In this document: piece after piece, positions 51,397 through 57,178 of the stretch
Layout: every line of letters begins with the position of its first letter
How positions within the stretch are numbered: position 1 is the stretch's first letter
DNA from: DATAEG01 sp051001975
Lineage (GTDB): Bacteria > Actinomycetota > Actinomycetes > Mycobacteriales > Jatrophihabitantaceae
Direction of reading: 5' to 3'
Assembly (NCBI GenBank): GCA_051001975.1
Contig: JBPCMU010000080.1
Coordinates: 1 to 57,178 of the forward strand
Length of the DNA: 57,178 bases
Translations under genes and position numbers: made by a program
The notes under the pieces: model-generated
Seen by the model: only the letters and a program-made list of their open reading frames with translations
Databases searched by the model: none
Told to the model about the DNA's origin: nothing

Positions 51397-51553
51397 CCCT
51401 GCAGGGTAGTTGCAAACCACGACGACAGCGCGCCTGACGTTCCCACCCCACGAAACCGCTTCACTCAAAGGCGCTGCAAAGCGCTGCGCGTTTCCGCATG
51501 GACCCCGGGCGTTGCGGTGGCGTAACACGCAGGCCGGGACGAGAGTTGCTGTG

Positions 51554-51559
51554 TAGGGT
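51554..51559 (+). promoter_or_regulatory. Possible arc promoter -10 box
   Basis: TGTGTAGGGT contains an extended -10 (TAGGGT at 51554-51559). It would give a leader of about 48 bases before ATG 51614, which has GAGGTG as SD. No clear -35. Confidence 0.3.
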
Positions 51560-51613
51560 TCCAGAACGGGTCCTGGGGACCGCATGAACGTGGCATCTGC
51601 GAGGTGACGTCGA

Positions 51614-53410
51614 ATGACCGGACACCCCGACGACGAGGGGCGCGAAGGCCGAGCAGCACCGAGTTCGGCCTCGATGCGCGACGCTGACGAACTGCGCCAG
51701 GAGATCGAACTCCTGCGGGCGAAGGTCGCCGAAGGACCTCGGCACAGCCGTGCCCTGGAAGAGCGACTCGCCGAGACCCACTCCCGCGTGGCGGCGCTGA
51801 CCGACCGCAACGATCGGTTGACCGCGACCCTGCGTGATGCCCGCGAACAATTGCTCGCGCTGAAGGAGGAGGTCGACCGGCTGGCGCAGCCACCGAGTGG
51901 CTACGGCGTCTTCCTGGAGAAGTTCGAGGATGGTTCCGTCGACATTTTCACCGGCGGCCGCAAGCTGCGTGTCGCCGTCTCGCCGGAAGTCGAGACCGAC
52001 GACCTGCGCTACGGCCAGGAAGTCATGCTCAACGAAGCGATGAACGTCGTCGCGGCGCGCGGCTTCGAGCGCGTCGGCGAGGTCGTCATGCTGAAAGAGG
52101 TGCTCGAGGGCGGTGACCGTGCGCTGGTCGTCGGACATACCGACGAGGAACGCGTTGCCCACCTGAGCGGAGAGCTGCGCGGCGCGCCGCTGCGCGTCGG
52201 CGACTCGCTGCTTATGGAGCCGCGTAGCGGCTTCGTCTACGAGCGCATCCCGAAGAGCGAGGTTGAGGACCTCGTCCTCGAAGAGGTTCCGGACATCGAC
52301 TACACCGATATCGGTGGGCTGACCCGGCAGATCGAACAGATCCGTGACGCCGTCGAATTGCCGTTCCTACACGCCGACCTGTTCCGCGAACACAAGCTGC
52401 GTCCGCCCAAGGGTGTGCTGCTGTACGGCCCACCCGGGTGCGGCAAGACGCTGATCGCGAAGGCAGTCGCAAACTCGCTGGCCAAGCAGATGGCGATCAT
52501 CCGCGGCGACGACCCGACCGAGGCGGCGGCTGATGCCGAGCAGACCTCCCGGGCGCGCTCCTACTTCCTGAACATCAAGGGACCGGAACTGCTGAACAAG
52601 TACGTCGGGGAGACCGAGCGGCACATCCGGTTGGTGTTTCAAAGGGCTCGGGAGAAGGCCAGCGAAGGTACGCCTGTCATCGTGTTCTTCGACGAGATGG
52701 ACTCGGTCTTCCGGACCCGCGGCTCCGGTGTCAGCTCGGACGTGGAGAACACCATCGTCCCGCAGTTGTTGAGCGAGATCGACGGCGTCGAGGGGCTCGA
52801 GAACGTCATCGTCATCGGCGCCTCGAACCGGGAGGACATGATCGACCCGGCCATCCTGCGACCCGGTCGGCTGGATGTGAAGATCAAGATCGAACGCCCG
52901 GATGCCGAGGCCGCGCAGGACATCTTCGCAAAGTACATCACCGACGACCTGCCGATCCATCCGGAAGATCTGGCCGAGCACGGTGGGCACGCCGGAGCGA
53001 CCGTCGACGCGATGATCCAGAACACCGTCGAGCGGATGTACACCGAAACGGAGGAGAACCGGTTCCTGGAGGTCACCTACGCCAATGGCGACAAGGAGAC
53101 GCTGTACTTCAAGGACTTCAACTCAGGCGCGATGATCCAGAACATCGTGGACCGGGCGAAGAAGATGGCAATCAAGGACCTGCTGACGAACAATCAGCGT
53201 GGCATCCGGATCCAGCATCTGTTGGCAGCCTGCGTCGATGAGTTCCGCGAGAACGAGGACCTGCCGAACACCACGAACCCCGACGACTGGGCGAGGATTT
53301 CCGGTAAGAAGGGCGAGCGGATCGTCTACATCCGCACGCTCATCTCCGGCAAGGGCAGCGACACCGGCCGCGCCATCGACACGGCGAGCAACACCGGCCA
53401 GTACCTCTAG
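51614..53410 (+). CDS. arc: Proteasome-associated AAA ATPase ARC/Mpa
   Basis: 598 residues from ATG 51614. It forms the hexameric ring that recognises Pup-tagged proteins, unfolds them and threads them into the 20S core. An N-terminal coiled coil (~20-90; ELRQEIELLRAKVAEG, RDAREQLLALKEEVDRL) binds Pup. Two OB folds follow (GYGVFLEKFEDGSVDIFTGG; GDRALVVGHTDEERV). The AAA module has Walker A GPPGCGKT (~272-279), Walker B VIVFFDEMDS (~355-364) and the arginine finger region LRPGRLD. The C-terminus GQYL has the penultimate Tyr that docks into the core pocket. It is divergent from the transpeptidase gene; a VOC gene follows eight bases after its stop. Confidence 0.97.
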   Translation: MTGHPDDEGREGRAAPSSASMRDADELRQEIELLRAKVAEGPRHSRALEERLAETHSRVAALTDRNDRLTATLRDAREQLLALKEEVDRLAQPPSGYGVFLEKFEDGSVDIFTGGRKLRVAVSPEVETDDLRYGQEVMLNEAMNVVAARGFERVGEVVMLKEVLEGGDRALVVGHTDEERVAHLSGELRGAPLRVGDSLLMEPRSGFVYERIPKSEVEDLVLEEVPDIDYTDIGGLTRQIEQIRDAVELPFLHADLFREHKLRPPKGVLLYGPPGCGKTLIAKAVANSLAKQMAIIRGDDPTEAAADAEQTSRARSYFLNIKGPELLNKYVGETERHIRLVFQRAREKASEGTPVIVFFDEMDSVFRTRGSGVSSDVENTIVPQLLSEIDGVEGLENVIVIGASNREDMIDPAILRPGRLDVKIKIERPDAEAAQDIFAKYITDDLPIHPEDLAEHGGHAGATVDAMIQNTVERMYTETEENRFLEVTYANGDKETLYFKDFNSGAMIQNIVDRAKKMAIKDLLTNNQRGIRIQHLLAACVDEFRENEDLPNTTNPDDWARISGKKGERIVYIRTLISGKGSDTGRAIDTASNTGQYL

Positions 53411-53418
53411 GGCATCGG

Positions 53419-53766
53419 ATGCGGGTCACCCGGGTGGTACCGAACGTGGCGGTGCGCGATGTGTCCGCGGCGACGACCTTCTACTCAGACTTGCTCGGCC
53501 TCGACATCGGAATGGACCACGGGTGGATCGGCACTTGCGTGGGTGATCAGTCGGCGGTGCAACTCAGCGTCATCACCGAGGACGCCACCGCACCGGTGAA
53601 CCCGGTGATCAGTGTCGGTGTGGACGACATCGAGGAGGCCTATCGGCGGGCCACTGCAGCCGGGCTGGAGATCGTGCACCCGCTGACCGACGAGCCGTGG
53701 GGCGTGCGGCGCTTCTTCCTGCGAGACCCGGACGGCAATGTGATCAACATCGTCGCCCACCGGTAA
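53419..53766 (+). CDS. VOC-family protein (glyoxalase/bleomycin-resistance fold)
   Basis: 115 residues from ATG 53419. It has two beta-alpha-beta-beta-beta units: VTRVVPNVAVRDVSAATTFYSDLLGLDIGMDHGWIG (cited by its AATTFYSDLLG motif), then VDDIEEAYRRATAAGLEIVHPLTDEPWGVRRFFLRDPDGNVINIV (cited by its RDPDGNVINI motif, with the metal-ligand-type region). Substrate is unknown. It is tucked directly behind arc, so it is likely co-transcribed with the proteasome ATPase, though no functional link is known to me. Confidence 0.9.
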   Translation: MRVTRVVPNVAVRDVSAATTFYSDLLGLDIGMDHGWIGTCVGDQSAVQLSVITEDATAPVNPVISVGVDDIEEAYRRATAAGLEIVHPLTDEPWGVRRFFLRDPDGNVINIVAHR

Positions 53767-53844
53767 CGCCCGCTGCGCTGGATAGGGTCGTCGGGGTAGC
53801 GGCCGGGAGTCCTGGCTGCCCGATGGTGGTCCGGAGGCTGGCTG

Positions 53845-54597
53845 GTGACGTGGTGGCAGATGCTGCTCGTGCTCGCCGCCGGGATCGGGGCCGGCACGAT
53901 CAACACCGTGGTCGGCTCGGGCACGCTGATCACCTTCCCGGTGCTGCTGGCAGTGGGCCTCCCGTCGATCACCGCGAACGTGTCCAACACGATGGGGCTG
54001 GCCGCCGGCAACCTGAGCGGAGTCCTCGGCTACCGCAAGGAACTCGAGGGGCAGCGCTCGCGTGCGACGACCCTGGGCGCTGCGTCGCTCATCGGCGGTG
54101 TCGCCGGTGCGATCCTGCTGCTCACGCTGCCGGCCGCCGCGTTCGACGACATCGTCCCAGTGCTGATCGGGATCGGTGTGCTGCTGGTGATCGTCGGCCC
54201 ATGGGTCTCGAAGTGGCTGGCCGCGCGAGGCCGAACGGCCGGTACCGCGGTGACTCCGCTGCTCTGGGTGCTGGTGTTGTTCACGGGCGTGTACGGCGGG
54301 TACTTCGGCGCAGCGCAAGGCGTGATTCTGATGGCGGTGATGGGTCTGTTGCTGAACGAGTCGATGCAGCGGCTCAACGGGATGAAGAACCTGCTCGCCT
54401 TCCTGGTGAACACGGTTGCGGCGCTGGTCTTCCTGTTCACCGCGCACATCAACTGGACCGCGGCGGGGCTCATCGCGGCAGGATCGGTGCTCGGCGGTCT
54501 GCTCGGTGCGCGGGTGGGTCGCCGGCTCTCGCCCACCGCGCTGCGGGCCGCGATAGTGGTCGTAGGGATCGTCGCCATCGTCAAACTGCTGGTCTGA
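53845..54597 (+). CDS. TauE/SafE-family membrane permease
   Basis: 250 residues from GTG 53845 (GGAGG seven bases upstream). It has seven to eight hydrophobic helices. The family motif GIGAGTINTVVGSGTLITFPVLLAVGLPSITANVSNT (cited by GAGTINTVVGSG) is at ~10-45, and the half-repeat GVYGGYFGAAQGVILMAVMGLLL is at ~148-170. These proteins export sulfite or organosulfonates or transport other anions; the substrate is unassigned. A -10-like TAGGGT near 53783 could give it its own promoter. It ends 52 bases before dop. Confidence 0.9.
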   Translation: MTWWQMLLVLAAGIGAGTINTVVGSGTLITFPVLLAVGLPSITANVSNTMGLAAGNLSGVLGYRKELEGQRSRATTLGAASLIGGVAGAILLLTLPAAAFDDIVPVLIGIGVLLVIVGPWVSKWLAARGRTAGTAVTPLLWVLVLFTGVYGGYFGAAQGVILMAVMGLLLNESMQRLNGMKNLLAFLVNTVAALVFLFTAHINWTAAGLIAAGSVLGGLLGARVGRRLSPTALRAAIVVVGIVAIVKLLV

Positions 54598-54637
54598 GCA
54601 TCGAGTGGTCTGATCGGACGACGAGGCCCGTACCACG

Positions 54638-54643
54638 TAGCCT
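54638..54643 (+). promoter_or_regulatory. -10 box for leaderless dop mRNA
   Basis: TAGCCT ends six bases before GTG 54650, and no SD is present. Confidence 0.5.
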
Positions 54644-54649
54644 GGCCCA

Positions 54650-56167
54650 GTGAGCGTCAAGCGGGTGATGGGCACCGAGGTCGAATACGGCATCAGCGTG
54701 CCCGGCCAGCCCGCGGCGAATGCGATGGTGATCTCGGCGCAGATCGTGAACGCCTACGCCGCGAGCGTTACCTCCGGTCGCCCGCGGCGAACCGCCTGGG
54801 ACTTCGAGGAGGAGTCTCCGCTGCGTGATGCCCGCGGCTTCGACTTGGGCCGCGCGGTCGCACAGGAGTTCGTCGAGGCGGAGGAAGACGCAGGGATGGC
54901 CAACGTCATCCTCACCAATGGCGCCCGTCTATACGTGGACCATGCACATCCGGAGTTCGCCACGCCGGAAGTGACCAACCCGCTGGACATCGTCGCCTGG
55001 GACAAGGCCGGTGAGCTGGTGATGGCCGAGGCGGCGCGCCGCGCGGCGACGATTCCCGGCGTCTCGCCTATCAACCTCTACAAGAACAACACGGATAACA
55101 AGGGTGCGTCCTACGGTTCGCACGAGAACTACCTGATGAGCCGGTCGACGCCATTCACCGACATCGTCGCCCACCTGGTTCCCTTCTTCGTGTCGCGACA
55201 GGTGGTCTGCGGTGCGGGCCGGGTCGGCATCGGGCAGGACGGAAGGTCAGCCGGATTCCAGATCAGCCAGCGCGCCGACTACTTCGAGGTCGAGGTCGGG
55301 CTGGAGACAACGCTCAAGCGGCCGATCATCAACACCCGGGACGAGCCGCATGCCGATGCCGACAAGTACCGGCGGCTGCACGTCATCATCGGTGACGCGA
55401 ATCTGGCGGAGCTGTCCACGTACCTCAAGGTCGGCACGACCTCGCTGGTCCTGGCGATGATCGAGGAGGCCGTGCTGGACCGCGGCCTGGCCGTGGCCGA
55501 ACCGGTCCGGGAACTGCACTCCGTGTCGCACGACCCGACCTTGCGTCACGCCATCCGGCTGGTAGACGGCCGCTCCATCACGGCACTGGAGCTGCAGGGG
55601 GAGTATTTCGACCGGGCAGCGAAGTTCGTCGCGGACCGGATGGGCGCGGACGTCGACGAGCAGACCGCCGACGTGCTCAGCCGCTGGGAGTCGACGTTGG
55701 CTGCCCTCGAGACCGACCCGATGCAGCTGGCCGATCAACTCGACTGGGTGGCGAAGCTGCGCCTGCTCGAGGGATATCGGGAGCGCGATGGCCTTGACTG
55801 GTCGGCGCACCAGCTGCAGCTCGTCGATCTGCAGTACTCCGACGTGCGTCCGGAGAAAGGCCTCTACCACCGGCTGGTGGCACGCGGCGCGATGCAGACG
55901 CTGCTGCCGGCCGGTCGCGCCGAAGCCGCCGTGCACGCGCCACCGGAGGACACCCGAGCCTACTTCCGCGGTGAGTGCCTGCGCCGGTACGGCCCGTCCG
56001 TGGCTGCGGCGTCCTGGGACTCGGTGATCTTCGACGTCGGCCGCGAGTCGCTGGTGCGGGTGCCGACGCTGGAGCCCGGCCGCGGTAGCAAGGCGCACGT
56101 GGAAGAACTTCTGGATCGCTGCCCGACCGCCGCAGACCTCGTCGCGGAGTTGCTCGGCGAGCACTGA
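54650..56167 (+). CDS. dop: Depupylase / Pup deamidase
   Basis: 505 residues. It is an ATP-using glutamine-synthetase-like enzyme that converts the C-terminal Gln of Pup to Glu and also removes Pup from substrates. MGTEVEYGISVPG is at 7-19 (metal Glu). The Dop-specific loop RPRRTAWDFEEESPLRDARG (~44-63) separates it from the ligase PafA. The catalytic Asp region ARLYVDHAHPEFATPEV follows. NLYKNNTDNKGASYGSHENYL (cited by NNTDNKGASYG) is the ATP/Mg region. The start is GTG 54650. Pup lies 94 bases downstream and ends in Gln, so Dop is required for ligation here. Confidence 0.97.
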   Translation: MSVKRVMGTEVEYGISVPGQPAANAMVISAQIVNAYAASVTSGRPRRTAWDFEEESPLRDARGFDLGRAVAQEFVEAEEDAGMANVILTNGARLYVDHAHPEFATPEVTNPLDIVAWDKAGELVMAEAARRAATIPGVSPINLYKNNTDNKGASYGSHENYLMSRSTPFTDIVAHLVPFFVSRQVVCGAGRVGIGQDGRSAGFQISQRADYFEVEVGLETTLKRPIINTRDEPHADADKYRRLHVIIGDANLAELSTYLKVGTTSLVLAMIEEAVLDRGLAVAEPVRELHSVSHDPTLRHAIRLVDGRSITALELQGEYFDRAAKFVADRMGADVDEQTADVLSRWESTLAALETDPMQLADQLDWVAKLRLLEGYRERDGLDWSAHQLQLVDLQYSDVRPEKGLYHRLVARGAMQTLLPAGRAEAAVHAPPEDTRAYFRGECLRRYGPSVAAASWDSVIFDVGRESLVRVPTLEPGRGSKAHVEELLDRCPTAADLVAELLGEH

Positions 56168-56211
56168 GGCGCGCTGCGGGACTGCGTCGAGCCCGATCCG
56201 ACGCTGCGCAC

Positions 56212-56217
56212 TAGTGT
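56212..56217 (+). promoter_or_regulatory. Possible pup promoter -10 box
   Basis: TAGTGT lies 44 bases before the pup ATG in the dop-pup gap. It would allow pup to be made at a higher level than dop. No clear -35. Confidence 0.3.
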
Positions 56218-56261
56218 CGGTCAGGTACGGCGCGAGCCGTCGTCGGGACAGGAGGCATGCC

Positions 56262-56471
56262 ATGGCTACACACGACACCGGGGGCCAGTCACGTGCGGGC
56301 CGGCAACGGGAGGAAACCGTCGAGGAGCCGGACGCCGCGGCCCCCGAGGTCTCCGAGCGCCACGAGAAGCTCACCGAAGATGTGGATGCCCTGCTTGACG
56401 ACATCGACGAGGTGCTGGAGACCAACAGCGAGGAGTTCGTGCGTGGCTTCGTGCAAAAGGGTGGCCAGTGA
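56262..56471 (+). CDS. pup: Prokaryotic ubiquitin-like protein Pup
   Basis: 69 residues from ATG 56262, which has AGGAGG seven bases upstream; the frame is open from 56214 but the extra part is not Pup-like. It is a disordered, acidic protein: Gln/Arg-rich N-terminus, then SERHEKLTEDVDALLDDIDEVLE (cited by LTEDVDALLDDID), the ARC-binding helix, and the conserved end EEFVRGFVQKGGQ. The terminal GGQ is the deamidable form, which Dop turns to GGE before PafA joins it to a lysine. prcB follows after 77 bases. Confidence 0.98.
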   Translation: MATHDTGGQSRAGRQREETVEEPDAAAPEVSERHEKLTEDVDALLDDIDEVLETNSEEFVRGFVQKGGQ

Positions 56472-56548
56472 AGACACCCCGTCGAACCGCTGCGCGCCAG
56501 GCGCGCACACCGTCGCCCGGACTGTCCAGCAGATGGGCTTCGTGACCA

Positions 56549-57178
56549 GTGCAACCGGCTGAGTCCGTCTCCCTACGCCATGCCACCGCCCGTGGGTCGT
56601 CTTCGTTCCGGGAGCTGGTGAGTTCAGTGGCCCCCGACCTGCTGCCGCACGCGCACGATTCAGGTGAGACGTTGCCGCACGCCACCACGATCGTGGCCGC
56701 CAGCTACGCCGACGGCGTCGTGATGGCTGGAGACCGGCGCTCCACGATGGGCAATCTCATCGCCCAGCGCGACATCCAGAAGGTGTTCGCCGCGGACGGG
56801 TTCTCGCTGGTCGGCTTCGCCGGGGTGGCCGGAATCGGCACCCAGATGATCAAGTTGTTTCAGGTCGAGCTGGAGCATTACGAGAAGATCGAGGGGACAC
56901 CACTCTCCCTCGCCGGTAAGGCGAACCGGCTGGCCACGATGATCCGCGGAAATCTCGGCGCAGCGATGCAGGGCCTCACCGCCGTTCCGTTGTTCGCCGG
57001 TTACGACACTGCGGTGGCCGACTCGGGCACTGCCGGGCGGATCTACGGATTCGACATCTCCGGCTCGCTGTCGCAGGAGCAGCATTACCACGCGATCGGT
57101 TCCGGTTCGCTGTTCGCGAAGAGCTCGCTGAAGAAGTTGTGGTCACCGGCGATGTCGCGCGCCGAGGTCGTGCGCGCG
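56549..57178 (+). CDS. prcB: 20S proteasome beta subunit (cut by window end)
   Basis: From GTG 56549, the first start after an in-frame TGA, the frame is open to the window end (210 residues seen; family about 280). A 45-residue propeptide ends LPHA, followed by the mature N-terminus TTIVAASYADGVVMAGDRRS; the catalytic Thr would be residue 46. The GDRR Asp, the Lys in RDIQKVF, ELEHYEKIEGTPL, RGNLGAAMQGL and GSGSLFAKSSLKKL match actinobacterial PrcB. The residue before the cleavage site is Ala where Gly is usual. No good SD is seen, so coupling to pup or a leader is uncertain. Confidence 0.95.
   Translation, partial: MQPAESVSLRHATARGSSSFRELVSSVAPDLLPHAHDSGETLPHATTIVAASYADGVVMAGDRRSTMGNLIAQRDIQKVFAADGFSLVGFAGVAGIGTQMIKLFQVELEHYEKIEGTPLSLAGKANRLATMIRGNLGAAMQGLTAVPLFAGYDTAVADSGTAGRIYGFDISGSLSQEQHYHAIGSGSLFAKSSLKKLWSPAMSRAEVVRA

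Noticed and set aside
51461..52162. 233-codon minus-strand frame across the arc start
   Set aside because: Antisense to arc and its promoter; no domain.
56468..56545. Short frame starting GTG on the pup stop and ending just before prcB
   Set aside because: 25 residues, basic low-complexity, closed by a TGA in frame with prcB; likely leader DNA.

Overview
This window is high-GC DNA from an actinobacterium. The evidence is a Pup-proteasome locus (arc/mpa, dop, pup, prcB), a mycothiol ligase (mshC), an F420-type luciferase-fold oxidoreductase, an ANTAR protein, many GTG starts, and TANNNT -10 boxes placed about six bases before start codons. Gene order from the M20 peptidase through lppL-like, DUF5703, uppP, the phosphomutase/DUF3090/SCO1521 trio, mshC, PAC2, recB-like, trmI, arc, dop, pup and prcB follows a block I recall from Mycobacterium tuberculosis (about Rv2141c to Rv2110c). 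The genus cannot be fixed from sequence alone; a Frankia/Nakamurella/Jatrophihabitans-like lineage is a guess.

Layout. 1-829: start of a tyrosine integrase reading out of the window next to tRNA-Leu(GAG), which is the edge of an integrated element. 930-7762 (+): M20 peptidase, ATP-dependent DNA ligase LigB, and a very large secreted fusion of a nucleotide pyrophosphatase/phosphodiesterase with a 5'-nucleotidase. 7789-12411 (-): aldo/keto reductase, RecD-like helicase, beta-propeller lipoprotein, DUF5703 protein and a small coiled-coil protein. 12489-16542 (+): F420 oxidoreductase, uppP, histidine phosphatase, DUF3090, SCO1521-family. 16611-21315: an accessory stretch with an SRPBCC protein, a frameshifted GAF-ANTAR gene, two PRC-barrel proteins and a YflT-like stress protein. 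21643-22863 (+): mshC.

44062-22977 (-): a 21-kb run of eight co-directional genes, PP2C phosphatase, FHA protein, membrane Ser/Thr kinase, two paralogous ~2,000-residue membrane-anchored proteins (propeller + cadherin/Ig-like + fibronectin III), MoxR AAA+ ATPase, DUF58 protein, and a polytopic protein whose transglutaminase domain has lost its catalytic Cys. This is the most interesting part of the window. It looks like a phosphorylation-controlled envelope system, and I know of no characterised function for it.

44211-57178: PAC2 protein, small membrane protein, HAD hydrolase, RecB-family nuclease, signal peptidase I, site-2 protease, tRNA m1A58 methyltransferase, L,D-transpeptidase lipoprotein, then the proteasome genes arc, (VOC, TauE), dop, pup and prcB. 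prcB is cut by the window end. ARC unfolds pupylated proteins into the 20S core. Pup ends in Gln, so Dop must deamidate it before ligation. The ligase PafA and the alpha subunit PrcA are not inside the window.
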